Shown here: one piece after another, positions 10,492 through 26,158 of the stretch
Layout: every line of letters starts with the position of its first letter
Position numbering within the stretch: the stretch's first letter is position 1
Source of the DNA: Zeus faber
Lineage: Eukaryota > Chordata > Actinopteri > Zeiformes > Zeidae
DNA: 64,000 bases
Direction of reading: 5' to 3'
NCBI GenBank assembly: GCA_960531495.1
Contig: OY482861.1
Coordinates: 3,771,001 to 3,835,000 of the forward strand
Made by a program: the position numbers and the translations under genes
Notes under the pieces: generated by a model
The model's input: the letters and a program-made list of their open reading frames with translations, nothing else
Database searches by the model: none
Told to the model about the DNA's origin: nothing

Positions 10492-10891
10492 TTAAGTGTG
10501 ATTCCACAGGGTAGGAGCAGTACCAGTGGAATGAGAATATGTGTAGTCCACCAACCCCAGACTAACGAGTGACTGGTGGCTGGATGATGTTAAAGGTACC
10601 CATATTGATTGTGGGGCATGGAGTAATGTGCTTATAAACACAGGAACCAGTAGGAGGAATTGCTACTCCACTCACTGAGCCTAGAACTAAAAGAAAATGC
10701 AGGAATAGATGATCACATCACCCTGATGGTCACTGAATTTTCAAACAAGGTTATGAGGCTACTTAGTTTTGTATTTTTTCCCAAAAAGCCGATGTATGTC
10801 CAAACATCTTAGCTTACAATGCAAGCTGTCTGCCAGCAAATAACTACATGTATGATAACTACATGATGTCTATGAAACACAAATGTGGAAG

Positions 10892-12798
10892 CTATAGAGC
10901 AGGGGTGTCAAACTCAATTGCATAGGGGGCCAAAACTCAAAGCACACTTTAGGATGGACTGCAAGTGTTCATCAGTGAGAGGACTCCTGTGTGCTGTTTT
11001 GTTTTTCTTCATCACTGAGAACAGTTTCTCACACATATGTGCTACCAAACATGCACAAGGTTCAAGCCGCATGTAGACGGAGCTGGGGCATTGCTTCAGG
11101 AATGAAGCAAATAAACTGTGCGGGCCATGCGGTGTCGTATTTTGCCTTTAGTGTCCCCTTATACTGCAGCTCAATCAGCTCCATCTGAATCTGTACAGGT
11201 GCGGTTTCCACGTCGACAGCAAATGGGTTGCGAAGCAGCTCTAAATTATTTTTTGTGCTTCAAAGTCACCAAAGCGCCGTGCGAACTCAGTGCGCAGTGC
11301 ACTCAGTTTATCAGCAAAGTGCCTATTTGGGAACACCGTTGCGCCGACTTGCTTCAACATTACTTGGCAACAGGGAAAGTGAGGCAAGTTGCACTAGTGC
11401 ATTTGTGTCTCCCATAAGAGCAGCTTCACTTGAAATGCCTTCACTGCATCATGTGGTCACATCCCTGGAGCTGAAGGTTTAAGACATTGAGATGAGCTGT
11501 AATGTCAGCCAGATACAACAACTCACATTTCCACTTTTCACCCCGCAAAACTGTGGATTATTTTCCTTTACTGACCATGAACAGACAGATTTCCTTGCTG
11601 AGCTCAAAAACTCAATTGAGAACTTTTTCCCGACTCAGCCAACGCACCTCTGTATGATAAGGAATGTCGGCAATCTCTGAATTTATTTCCCGCAGAAAAG
11701 ATTGAAATTGTCGGTGATTTAAACCTTTTGCTCGGATAAAGTTTGCGGTTTGAGTTACAGTACTCATTACATGCTCCATTTTTAGGACTTTACCACACAG
11801 CACTTCCTGGTGTATGATACAGTGATATGCTGTTAACGCACCAGTACAGGTCTCCTCCTGGATCTTTACTCGCATCCTTCCCACTAGTCCACTTTTTTCC
11901 CCCGCACATCGCCGGTGCTCCATCCGTTGTAAGTTCAATAAGTTTGTCCCAGGGCAGTTGCATGTCGGTTACACTTTGACATATGTTTTCAAAAATATAT
12001 TTTCCTGTCGTTGTCCTGTGCATCGATTTAATGTCCAATATTTCCTCTGTTACGCGCAAATTGGAGTCCACTCCACGGATGAACATGTCTAGCTGTGCCG
12101 TGTCCGTCATGTCAGTACTTTCATCCAAATCAAGAGAGTATGCAATAAAGTCTTTCCTTCTTTCACTCAACTGACTCACTCACACTCCTTCATCATGCAG
12201 CTCTTCAGAAACCCTCCCTTGGTAAATGGCCGGCCTGATCTCCTCTGCCAAAATAAAACTTGCTTTCAAAGCAGCTTCACTTTGTGATTTTGCTCTGGTG
12301 AAAAATGTCTACTGAAATGTCAAATTCTTCTTTAACTCTCCCACTTTCTGTATCTTCTGCTCTGCATTCAGGTTTTTCAGCTTATCCTGATGTTTCGTCT
12401 CGTAGTGCCGCCTTAGATTAAATTCCTTAATTACAGCCACATTTGCTCCACAAATAAGACATATGGTTTTAACATATACTTTTGAAAGGCTCTGTTTTCA
12501 TTATCAACTTTTCACTTCGCCATTCTGAGGGGCTAGCTTCGCAATAACTTTGCAATAGGATTGTATACAACAACAGAAGCTTGACTTGATTGACGTGGGA
12601 ATATTCCCACGTAGCCTAGCGTTCGGCAAGGCGGTTGAAGCGCTGCATTGTGGGATCTGTAGTTTGTGTGCTATCAGAGCTTCATATCGCCAGGCATTTT
12701 TAATAGCTCTATATAAAATGTTCTCACGGGCCGGATATAATTGTAACCCGGGCCACCTGTGGCCCGTGGGCCTTGAGTTTGACACATATGCTATAGAG
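10892..12798 (-). mobile_element. hAT DNA transposon with 8-bp target duplication
   Basis: The element spans 10900-12790. It is flanked by the exact 8-base duplication CTATAGAG at 10892-10899 and 12791-12798, the hallmark of hAT insertion. Its ends are terminal inverted repeats sharing GTGTCAAACTCAA, with CAGGGGTG at the left and a mutated counterpart at the right. The transposase remnant is on the minus strand. Confidence 0.92.
11600..12490 (-). pseudogene. hAT transposase remnant (BED finger and catalytic region)
   Basis: The minus strand carries a BED-type zinc finger near 12390-12465 (CLICG followed by HYETKH), then pieces at 11790-12179 and 11612-11938. The latter include LDESTDMTDTAQL, containing a catalytic-type Asp, and TDGAPAMCG, both typical of hAT transposases related to ZBED/GTF2IRD2-type genes. 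Stops and frameshifts separate the pieces, and the C-terminal dimerisation domain is incomplete. A functional protein is excluded. The family moves by cut-and-paste and inserts at 8-bp sites. Confidence 0.82.
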
Positions 12799-13074
12799 CA
12801 TAGGTGCAAATAAACAGTGGGGCATTGCATCTATGATACTATTTATCATTGCTGAAGGCAATGGAGGAAGGAAGGAATAGAAGAAATTGTTTACAAGCCA
12901 AGTTACAAGATGCTACATAGTGCTTCATTTCTTGGCCAAAAGGAATGGTTGGTGTGTCTACTATAGTTTAAAAGATGCCATATGTCCGAATGGCACTAAT
13001 GAGGTCTGAGTTTAAAAACAAAAATAGAACCTGTCATTAAAAAATTTGATCTTTTCTTTTCACCAGGAAATGGC

Positions 13075-13316
13075 TGAGACCCATATCTTCAGTGCCATAT
13101 CGAGAACGACTGTGGGATCTATGTTGTGGAAGACACTGCCAGCAGCGAACCCTCTGACCTTGAGGGTGTGGCGGCTCTTCGAGATCTCAAGAATGTAGCC
13201 CTTACGTATGCAATGTTGCAATGTACCCTACAAAGTTTCACTACACAGAGGAAATTCAAAAGATTATCATGGAAGTGGATGCAGGTGAACTGTCAAGAAA
13301 GGCTCAAAGCTTGAAA
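13075..13316 (+). pseudogene. Possible host gene fragment (SAMD3-like protein C-terminus?)
   Basis: A TTTTCTTTTCACCAG acceptor-like sequence ends at about 13067. After it, sequence over two frames reads YVVEDTASSEPSDLEGVAAL, then LTYAML, then (other frame) FHYTEEIQKIIMEVD. This pattern resembles the C-terminal end of uncharacterised fish proteins related to SAMD3. That comparison is from memory and weak. At least one frameshift near 13215 makes it a pseudogene if real. Stop near 13332. Confidence 0.25.
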
Positions 13317-13332
13317 ATTAAGCTACACCAGT

Positions 13333-13733
13333 AAAGAGGGCTTATTGCTCTTGGCACTTGGCTTATTTAGGACATATTACTGTTTGCAGACTCCTTTTGG
13401 TCTCTTAGCTCTAAATTCCAGGACTGAGTGGTGTTGTAGCCTGGTTTTGTTACCACCAGTACAGTCATATTGATGTTTTACAGTTGTAATTACTATACAG
13501 TGCATGTGTTCCACATGTTCATAAATATTACATTTTTCAAAATTCTTGAGGTTTTTCCCATAGCACATTTTAGGTGCATTTGTTTTCTTATGGATGCAGT
13601 CTGATTCAACAAACATAAGAGGGTTTCTTTTTTGCATTTTTTTTTTTCCCCTCACAAAACTGCTGTATTCCAGTATTTCTTCTTTTGCCAAACAAATCCA
13701 CCAACTGTTGGTGTGTTTTCTTTCATTAAAATA
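13333..13733. other. Unassigned sequence between gene-like fragment and Tc1
   Basis: AT-rich, no supported gene or repeat. The minus-strand open stretch at 13377-13736 has no recognisable protein. Confidence 0.35.
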
Positions 13734-15255
13734 CACTACTCACAAAAAGTTAGGGATATTCGGCTTTCCGGTAAAATTTCAGGATGAACCTAAAACGCAC
13801 TATAACCTTTACAGTTGAACTTAATTTGACCTTCTTTAATCTTTTGAATGCACATATCCAACTGTTCAATGTTTCAGTACTTTTTGCCCAACTTGCTGTT
13901 CTCTAACAAGAAGCTGAACCGCAAAATTCACAACAGGTGTTTGATCCATGAATCGACCAATACATTTCCTGGTTCAATTAGAATTGGTATTTAAACAGCC
14001 CTCTTCATTATGCTGTTCACATTTTGACATCATGAGACCAAGACGACACCGAACAACTGATCAACAGTACCCCACCATTGCGAGGCTCCAAACAGGATGT
14101 TCTCAGAGGGAAGTGGCCACTGAGCTTAGCGTGTCAGAGTGTCATCTGCAGGTTACAAGAAAGATACAGAGAGACTGGAAGAGTCACAGAAAGGCATAGA
14201 AGAGGACGTCCTTTGGCCACATCCCACACTGATGACCGCTTCATTGTGAACAGTGCCCTGCGGAACCGGATGATGAATGCCACTCAACTCCAGGCACATT
14301 TAAGGGAGGTGAGAGGCACCAAAGTGTCACGTCAGACCATTCCAAACCGTTTACATCAGCGTGGTCTGCGTGCTAAACGACCTGCAAGGGTACCTGACTA
14401 CCCACCAGGCACAGGCATCATCGTCTTGCACGGGCCAGGGAGCATTTAGGCTGGACGAAGGACCAGTGGGCCTCAGTGCTGTTCTCTGATGAAAGTCGAT
14501 TCATGTTGAGCAGAATTGATGGCCGCCAACGATGTTGGAGACGTCAAGGAGAGTGCTATGCATCAGCCACTGTTGTCACCAGACGAGCCTTTGGTGGTGG
14601 TGGTGTTACAGTGTGGGCAGGTGTGTCTAGTCAATACAGAACTGCCCTACACTTTGTGAATGGTACAGTCACAAGCCCATACTAACTGACTAACATCATT
14701 AATCCAGTCATTGTGCCCCTGCATGAAAAACACAGGCCTAATTTCATCTTCATGGACGCCAATGCTCCAGCTCATCGAGGTCGCATCATTAGGGAACGGC
14801 TGCTGGAGACTGGGGTACCTCAAATGGAGTGGCCTGCACTTTCTCCAGACCTGAATCCCATAGAAAACCTATCAGTCGAGTCGCCGTGTAGAGGCTCCTA
14901 ACTCTGTACCCCAGAAGCTCAATGACCTGAGGGCCGCCCTTCAAGAAGGGTGGGGTGCCATGCCTCAGCAGACAATAAGTCGACTTGTGAACAGCATGAG
15001 ACATCGTTGTCAAGCTGTAATTGATGCTCAAGGGCACATGACAAGTTATGAGACATTGACATTTTTTGTTGTGGTATACCCACCACTGTTGTTGGCTTTT
15101 GTTTCAATAAATTGTTTGAGATGAGGAAATCACCATTGCATGCTTCTACTTAAATGCCCTACTTTCATGATATAATATCACTGTAGCGTGAACTTTTTAC
15201 ATTTTCCATAAATTTCACCCGAAAGCCAAATATCCCTAACTTTTTGTGAGTAGTG
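13734..15255 (+). mobile_element. Tc1-like DNA transposon, family A copy 1
   Basis: Flanking TA dinucleotides (13732-13733, 15256-15257) and inverted ends starting CACTACTCACAAAAAGTTAG define a complete element of about 1.52 kb, normal for Tc1. A second copy lies at 51560-52971. The transposase is broken. Confidence 0.93.
14031..15050 (+). pseudogene. Tc1-like transposase, family A copy 1 (broken)
   Basis: Cut-and-paste transposase. It starts MRPRRHRTTDQQY at 14031 with a helix-turn-helix region (QTGCSQREVATEL), and a frameshift near 14140 moves the frame. The catalytic domain shows FSDESRF near 14479-14500 (first Asp), FMDANAPAHRGR near 14750-14785 (second Asp) and DLNPIEN near 14848-14868 (Glu), the DD34E pattern. 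There are also disruptions near 14440 and an in-frame stop near 14683. Family length is about 340 residues, and the remnants cover most of it. Confidence 0.88.
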
Positions 15256-15257
15256 TA

Positions 15258-17036
<1,779 letters not shown>

Positions 17037-17222
17037 TCATTACATTACATTACATTTAGCAGACGCTTTTATCCAAAGCGACTTACAGTTATTCAAACAC
17101 CAACGGACGCAGCCATCAGGAGCCATTAGGCGTTAAGTGTCTTGCTCAAGGACACTACAGCATGCTAGCAGAAGGAGCCTGGGATTGAACCAGCAACCTT
17201 TAGATTACTACTACTTACTACT
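17037..17222 (-). mobile_element. tRNA-derived SINE, family B (head truncated)
   Basis: The plus strand shows CATTA repeats, then ATTTAGCAGACGCTTTTATC, TGCTCAAGGACACTACAGC and CCTGGGATTGAACC. Read on the minus strand, the last is a tRNA B-box (GGTTCAATCCC). Better copies at 28156-28350 and 57042-57164 also keep the A-box. The tRNA head end is degraded here. Confidence 0.75.
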
Positions 17223-17414
17223 TTTTGTCACAAGGTGTGGGCGTGGCAATGCGTTGAATTTCATTTTCGAAAAAAGGCACCGCTTAAGTGACTTTTTCGT
17301 TGCTTATTGGTCATTTTCATGCTCCGTACTACACAAACTCCTCCTAGCCGATTATTCAGGTCCCACCGACACTTGCACTTCGAGGACCCAGTCATCGCTG
17401 CTTGCAGCTTTAAT

Positions 17415-17447
<33 letters not shown>

Positions 17448-17455
17448 TATTATTA

Positions 17456-17488
<33 letters not shown>

Positions 17489-17492
17489 GCTA
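17415..17492. repeat. (AAT)n/(ATT)n microsatellite, self-complementary
   Basis: A run of AAT units switches to ATT units at about 17446, so the two halves can pair as a hairpin. Confidence 0.95.
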
Positions 17493-17954
17493 TTTTACCA
17501 TTGCTATCTGATTTCTAATCTGTAATTCTATCTTCCCCAATGATTTGATACTTTGAATACACAGATGGGTATTTTTAAGTCTAAATGTAAAATATAAAGT
17601 CTAATCAATGAAAATGGATACCAATTATCAAACATCCAAATAAAATAAAAAGTGATGAGACTTTGCCAGATATAAGACAAAATTGTCAACTTGTTACACT
17701 CAACATGTTACTCATCTTCAGTCTGACATTGTCTCCACTCTAACCGATTTCAGTGGGGGAGGAGAATTCGATTTGCCCGAACCAATCACTCGAGGCCAAT
17801 GTATCTTCCTGAATCTAACGTCATTTTAAGTCAACAATGATGTGTAGACATGCCAACATACTGACTAACTCATGGCCTTCAAAGCATTGTGCTGTTAGGA
17901 TTTCAAAGTAATTTGTACTTTTAATCAATTTAGAACAGCCTCGATAGCAGCATC
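17493..17954. other. Unassigned sequence
   Basis: No supported gene or repeat. Confidence 0.35.
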
Positions 17955-18322
17955 TACAGTGGGGCAAAAAAGTATTTAGTCAGCCACCAATTGTGCAAGT
18001 TCTCCCACTTAAAAAGATGAGAGAGGCCTGTAATTTTCATCATAGGTACACTTCGACTATGAGAGACAGAATGGGGGGAAAGAATCCAGGAAATCACATT
18101 GTAGGATTTTTAATGAATTAATTGGTAAATTCCTCGGTAAAATAAGTATTTGGTCACCTACAAACAAGCAAGATTTCTGGCTTTCATAGACCTGTAACTT
18201 TTTCTTTAAGAGGCTCCTCTGTCCTCCACTCGTTACCTGTATTAATGGCACCTGTTTGAACTCGTTATCAATATAAAAGACACCTGTCCACAACCTCAAA
18301 CAGTCACACTCCAAACTCCACT

Positions 18323-19019
18323 ATGGCCAAGACCAAAGAGCTGTCAAAGGACACCAGAAACAAAATTGTAGACCTGCACCAGGCTGGGAAGACTGAATCT
18401 GCAATAGGTAAGCAGCTTGTTTTGAAGAAATCAACTGTGGGAGCAATTATTAGAAAATGGAAGACATGCAAGACCACTGATAATCTCCTTCGATCTGGTG
18501 CTCCACGCAAGATCTCACCCCGTGGGGTCAAAATAATCACAGGAACGGTGAGCAAACATCCCAGAACCACACGGGGGGACCTAGTGAATGACCTGCAGAG
18601 GGCTGGGACCAAAGTAACAAAGGCTACCATCAGTAACACACTACGCCGCCAGAGACTCAACTCCTGCAGTGCCACACATATCCCCCTGCTTAAGCCAGTA
18701 CATGTGCAGGCCCGTCTGAAGTTTGCTAGAGAGCATTTGGATGATCCAGAAGAGGATTGGGAGAATGTTATATGGTCAGATGAAACCAGAAATAGAACTT
18801 TTTGGTAAAAACTCAACTTCTCATGTGTGGAGGGGAAAGAAAGCTGAGTTGCATCCAAAGAACACCATACCTACTGTGAAGCATGGGGGTGGAAACATCA
18901 TGCTTTGGAGCTGTTTTTCTGCAAAGGGACCAGGACGACTGATCCGTGTAAAGGAAAGAATGAATGGGGCCATGTATCGTGAGATTTTGAGTGAAAACCT
19001 ACTTCCATCAGCAAGGTAT
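18323..19019 (+). pseudogene. Tc1-like transposase family C, N-terminal and central part
   Basis: Starts [20 protein letters not shown] at 18323. Two helix-turn-helix regions (residues about 1-60 and 70-120) bind the transposon ends. The first catalytic Asp lies in VIWSDET (near 18768-18788). A one-base insertion just after it stops the first frame at 18808. The correct continuation ([37 protein letters not shown]) is in another frame up to the LINE insertion. Broken by the frameshift and by the LINE. Confidence 0.88.
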
Positions 19020-22000
19020 GTTGGCGATAGTGGCGCCGCCCCTAGCGGTCGCCTGCGCCGGCGCTCCGGTTACTTTCTTACTGTTTAGTATTTTTTTCCT
19101 TTTTTTAATCACAATGTTCGCCAGAAAAACATCAACAATTAACTCATACGGCCGCGATGCACTCATGGATATAAAAATTTCCCTAAACGAACAACTTTGG
19201 GACTTTTTATCCGTGGGAGCAGAGTGGCCGGCGGAAATCCTACGCGGGAACACTCGCAACAACAACAAAAATGGAGTCGCTGTTCCACGAGCCGGCCCAC
19301 GGAGGAAGCACCGAGGTAAACGAGGCGGCATTCGGGTCAGAATGAGGACGCAACCTTACCGTCCACCTCTGCCAAGCATCCTTCTTGCTAACGTCCAGTC
19401 CCTGGAGAACAAGATGGATGAACTTCGAGCGAGGATTCAATTCCAGCGTGACACGAGGAACTGTTGCGTCCTCTGCCTGACGGAAACATGGCTGACCCCA
19501 CTGGTGCCGGATGAAGCCATACGTCCAGCTGAGGCCTTCTCCGTGTTCCGCGGCGACAGAACGGGAGAGTCGGGGAAATCCAAAGGTGGAGGCGTCTGCC
19601 TAATGGTAAACAACCGCTGGTGTAACGCCAACAACACCAAATTCCTCTCCCACTCCTGCTCGCCGAACCTGGAACAGCTGACCATACTATGCCGTCCATT
19701 TTATCTCCCCCGGGAATTCAGCACGGTCATCATTACAGCCGTTTATATCCCACCGCAAGCGGACACCGACGCAGCTCTGTCGGTTCTGTACGATGTGTTG
19801 TGCGGATTTCAGAACAGACATCCCGACGCGGCTGTGGTGGTGACTGGGGACTTTAACAGGGCCAACCTTAAAAAAGTTCTGCCGAATTTCCACCAACACA
19901 TCACGTGTGCCACCAGGGAAGACAGAACTCTGGACCATTGTTACACACGTTACAAGAACGGATACAAGCCCGTCTCGCTTCCTGCTTTCGGGAAATCAGA
20001 TCACGCCGCGATCTCGCTGCTTCCTGTTTACAGGCCTCTGATCGCGCGGGATCTGGTGATGACGAGGGAAGTGAAGCGGTGGACGGACCAATCAGAGGCT
20101 GCGCTTCAGGACACTCTGACTGACGTAGACTGGGACGTGTTCCAAGCGAGTTCAAGTGACGTCAGCGAGTTTACGGAGGTTGTAGTGAGTTTCGTGGCTA
20201 CGCTCGCGGATGAAATCGTTCCCACGGTGAAAGTTCGGATATTTCCAAACCAGAAACCATGGGTTGATAAATCCATCCGCTGCGCTCTGAATGCGCGCAC
20301 GGCCGCTTACAATGACGGACTTGTATCTGGTAACATGGACAATTACAAAGCGGCGTCTTACAATCTGCGGAGGGCGGTGAGGGACGCTAAACGGACGTAC
20401 AGAGACACCGTGGAGCTGCAGATGGAGCGGGGGGACACAAGACGCTTGTGGGAGGGGCTGCGAACAATAAAAAACTACAAGAGCAGCTCCTCCCCAGCCA
20501 CGAGTGTGGACGCCTCCCTGGCCAACCAACTGAACTGCTTTTATGCGCGGTTCGAGTCTGGCAGCAACACCGCTAGCTCGCCGGCTAATTGGAGCTACAC
20601 CGCTGGGGACGAGCGCGCACTCTCAGTGTCCGTGCGCGAGGTCAGGAGGGCTTTGATGCGGGTGAACACCAGGAAAGCTGCGGGTCCAGATGGCATATCT
20701 GGACGAGTACTGAAGACCTGTGCTAACCAGCTAGCTCCGGTGTTCACCACAATATTCAACATCTCTCTGGCTGAATCAGTGGTCCCATCCTGTTTCAAGA
20801 GGTCCACCGTCGTTCCTGTCCCGAAGATCGCCTCTCCAACCTGCCTGAATGACTACCGTCCGGTGGCCCTCACCTCGGTGGTCATGAAGTGTTTCGAGAG
20901 GCTGATTAAGGATTACATCTGCGCCTCCCTCCCCCGCACCTTGGACCCGTTGCAGTTCGCGTACCGGCAGAACAGATCCACGGATGACGCGGTCTCCCAG
21001 GTACTGCACACCACGCTCACGCACCTGGATGGCCAGAAGGGGGCCTATGTGAGAATGCTGTTCATTGATTATAGTTCAGCTTTCAACACCATAGTTCCCA
21101 CCAGACTGGCTGTCAAGTTGTTGGAGCTAGGATTGAATGCTCCGCTGTGCACCTGGATCCTGGACTTCCTCACAGGCCGCCCCCAGGTGGTCAAGGTGGG
21201 GAAGTACATGTCAAGCTCCCTCACCCTGAATACAGGATCCCCCCAGGGCTGCGTCCTCAGCCCCCTACTGTACTCCCTGTACACACATGACTGTGTGGCC
21301 AGGTCCAGCTCCAACACCATCATCAAGTTTGCTGACGACACCGTGGTCGTGGGCCTGATCACCGACTGCGATGAGAAGGCCTACCGCGAGGAGGTGGCTG
21401 ACCTGTCACTCTGGTGCCAGGACAACAGCCTCCACCTGAACGTCAGCAAAACCAAGGAGCTGATTGTGGACTTTAGGCGTGGATCACAATCGAGGACGCA
21501 CGCGCCCTTGTGGATTAATGGGACTTCTGTCGATAGGGTGAGCAGCTTCAGATATCTGGGAGTCCACATCACAGAGGACTTAACATGGACTGTTCACACA
21601 GACACTCTGGTGAGAAAGGCGAGGCAGCGTCTCTACCACCTCAGGCAGCTGAGGAAATTCCGGGTCTCGGTGAGGATCCTCAAGTCCTTCTACTCTGGAG
21701 CAGTGGAGAGCATCCTGACAGGCAACATCACTGCCTGGTTTGGGAACTGTACTGCCCAGGACAGGCGGGCCCTGCAGAGGGTGGTGCGTTCAGCTGAACG
21801 TACCACTGGAACTACCCTCCCCCCCTTGCAGGAGTTATACACCAGGAGGTGTAGTAGCAGAGCCCGTAGGATCATGAAGGATCCTCATCACCCCAACAAC
21901 GGACTGTTTCAGCTGCTGCGGTCAGGCAAGCGCCTCCGCAGTCACGCAGCGAGAACAGAGAGACTGAGACGGAGTTTCTTCCCTCAAGCCATCAGAACTG

Positions 22001-22572
22001 TCAACGCTGATCTCACCAGGGGTCCTAACTGAGCCATGCACTAGGCTCCACTACCTACTGTACTGTATGTAGCATACTGTACCGCATACTGTATCACTGT
22101 TCAGGGTTGTTCGTGATGCCGTATTGCTGCGCCGTACTGTTGTATACTGTGCTGTATTATCCCAAACACTACCTCACACTATTCACATTCACATGCCACT
22201 TTAATTCACATGCCACTTTAAATGCACATATCTGTATATACATAGCCATATTCCTTCAACCTATTCCATTTTATTTCAATTTATTTTTTATTGTATTTTA
22301 TTCTATATATTTTTTATCTTATTCTATAAGTATTCCACTTACTGTATTACGTTTTAGGAGTCAGTTAGTCGGTCTATTAGAAAGGAATTCTCTACTTTTT
22401 ATTTTATTTTATTTTTGTACTTTTTCCTAGGACTTATTGTGTGCTATCACCGGGTGCGTTGCATTACATTTCACTGCATATATGTATGGAAGTATGTATA
22501 TGTATGTGACAAATAAAAATCTTGAATCTTGAATCTTGAATCTTGAATCTTGAATCTTGAATCTTGAATCTT
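19020..22572 (+). mobile_element. L2-like LINE, nearly full-length, inserted in Tc1 family C
   Basis: The insertion is bracketed by the short duplication GGTAT (about 19015-19019 and 22573-22577). It has a short GC-rich 5' part (19020-19113), one long ORF, a 3'UTR (22033-22515) and a tail of about eight TTGAATC units (22518-22572). Copies at 396-2106 and 61505-62057 share the 3'UTR and tail. No separate ORF1 is present. Either this lineage lacks it or the copy starts just before the main ORF. Confidence 0.9.
19114..22032 (+). CDS. LINE endonuclease-reverse transcriptase (intact ORF)
   Basis: An uninterrupted frame of about 972 codons from MFARKTS. The frame also stays open upstream to 18991, but those codons lie in the 5' part and the host Tc1, so I prefer 19114. 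An APE-type endonuclease occupies about residues 85-300: ANVQSLENK, CLTETWL, VTGDFNRA and KSDHAAI carry the expected Asn, Glu, Asp/Asn and Ser-Asp-His. A spacer follows, then RT at about 540-800 with [23 protein letters not shown] and FADD (codons near 21328-21339). A C-terminal region of about 170 residues has no zinc knuckle. The enzyme nicks target DNA and primes reverse transcription there. The FADDTVVVGL form and general layout fit the L2/CR1 superclade. All catalytic motifs are present, so the protein may be functional. Confidence 0.9.
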   Translation: MFARKTSTINSYGRDALMDIKISLNEQLWDFLSVGAEWPAEILRGNTRNNNKNGVAVPRAGPRRKHRGKRGGIRVRMRTQPYRPPLPSILLANVQSLENKMDELRARIQFQRDTRNCCVLCLTETWLTPLVPDEAIRPAEAFSVFRGDRTGESGKSKGGGVCLMVNNRWCNANNTKFLSHSCSPNLEQLTILCRPFYLPREFSTVIITAVYIPPQADTDAALSVLYDVLCGFQNRHPDAAVVVTGDFNRANLKKVLPNFHQHITCATREDRTLDHCYTRYKNGYKPVSLPAFGKSDHAAISLLPVYRPLIARDLVMTREVKRWTDQSEAALQDTLTDVDWDVFQASSSDVSEFTEVVVSFVATLADEIVPTVKVRIFPNQKPWVDKSIRCALNARTAAYNDGLVSGNMDNYKAASYNLRRAVRDAKRTYRDTVELQMERGDTRRLWEGLRTIKNYKSSSSPATSVDASLANQLNCFYARFESGSNTASSPANWSYTAGDERALSVSVREVRRALMRVNTRKAAGPDGISGRVLKTCANQLAPVFTTIFNISLAESVVPSCFKRSTVVPVPKIASPTCLNDYRPVALTSVVMKCFERLIKDYICASLPRTLDPLQFAYRQNRSTDDAVSQVLHTTLTHLDGQKGAYVRMLFIDYSSAFNTIVPTRLAVKLLELGLNAPLCTWILDFLTGRPQVVKVGKYMSSSLTLNTGSPQGCVLSPLLYSLYTHDCVARSSSNTIIKFADDTVVVGLITDCDEKAYREEVADLSLWCQDNSLHLNVSKTKELIVDFRRGSQSRTHAPLWINGTSVDRVSSFRYLGVHITEDLTWTVHTDTLVRKARQRLYHLRQLRKFRVSVRILKSFYSGAVESILTGNITAWFGNCTAQDRRALQRVVRSAERTTGTTLPPLQELYTRRCSSRARRIMKDPHHPNNGLFQLLRSGKRLRSHAARTERLRRSFFPQAIRTVNADLTRGPN

Positions 22573-22905
22573 GGTATCGAAGATGAAACGTGGCTGGGTC
22601 TTTCAGCATGACAATGATCCCAAACACACCGCCCGGGCAACGAAGGAGTGGCTTCGTAAGAAGAATTTCAAGGTCCTGGAGTGGCCTAGCCAGTCTCCAG
22701 ATCTCAACCCCATAGAAAATCTTTGGAGGGAGCTGAAAGTCCGTGTTGCCTAGCGACAGCCCCAAAACATCACTGCTCTAGAGGCGATCTGCGTGGAGGA
22801 ATGGGCCAAAATACCAGCAACAGTGTGTGAAAACCTTGTGAAGACTTACAGAAAACGTTTGACCTCTGTCATTGCAAACAAAGGGTATATAACAAAGTAT
22901 TGAGA
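22573..22905 (+). pseudogene. Tc1-like transposase family C, C-terminal part
   Basis: Continues the transposase after the [24 protein letters not shown] (second catalytic Asp) near 22600-22660 and [15 protein letters not shown] (catalytic Glu) near 22695-22740. An in-frame TAG follows at about 22751, after which the usual C-terminal residues can still be read to about 22905. Confidence 0.88.
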
Positions 22906-23121
22906 TGAACTTTTGTTATTGACCAAATACTTATTTCCCACCATAATTTGCAAATAAATTCTTAAAAAATCAGACAATGTGATTTTCTGGATTTTTTTTT
23001 CTCGTTTTGTCTCTCATAGTTGAGGTATAACTATGATGAAAATAACAGGCCTCTCTCATCTTTTTAAGTGGGAGAACTTGCACAATTGGTGGCTGACTAA
23101 ATACTTTTTTGCCCCACTGTA

Positions 23122-25948
<2,827 letters not shown>

Positions 25949-26158
25949 TCAGGGAACACCGGCGCTGCCACTCTCCTCGGGAACAGTGGTGGTTGCTCGG
26001 AGCTGGTACTCTGATCCCGATACCTCCTCGGTTGGAGCCAAGGACCGGTAGGGAGGAAGCGGGTCACGGTGGAGGGCCAAAACCCAGTTCAGCTTGCCCA
26101 GCCGCACCCTGTACACCACGTCTGACAGCTGTTTCAGCACACTGCAAGGGCCAGCCCA
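25949..26158 (-). pseudogene. Ty3/gypsy integrase C-terminal fragment
   Basis: The minus strand reads AGPCSVLKQLSDVVYRVRLG and then ALHRDPLPPYR, the SH3-like C-terminal part of Ty3/gypsy integrases. It is truncated at both ends and abuts the ERV LTR end at 26159. The ERV therefore seems to have landed in an existing gypsy copy. Confidence 0.65.

Larger units (their letters stand above)
17957..23119 (+). mobile_element. Tc1-like DNA transposon, family C, split by an L2-like LINE
   Basis: TA flanks (17955-17956, 23120-23121) and inverted ends starting CAGTGGGGCAAAAAAG define the element. The inverted repeats are long, about 200 bp with mismatches. Without the LINE (19020-22572) the element is about 1.6 kb. 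Transposase sequence runs up to 19019 and continues at 22573. Confidence 0.93.

Noticed and set aside
11118..11482. Plus-strand ORFs of 84-99 codons
   Set aside because: They lie inside the hAT element opposite its minus-strand transposase region and have no similarity of their own.
18991..19113. Extended start of the LINE ORF in the Tc1 sequence
   Set aside because: The first codons are Tc1 bases read out of the transposase frame; the open frame upstream of 19114 is accidental.
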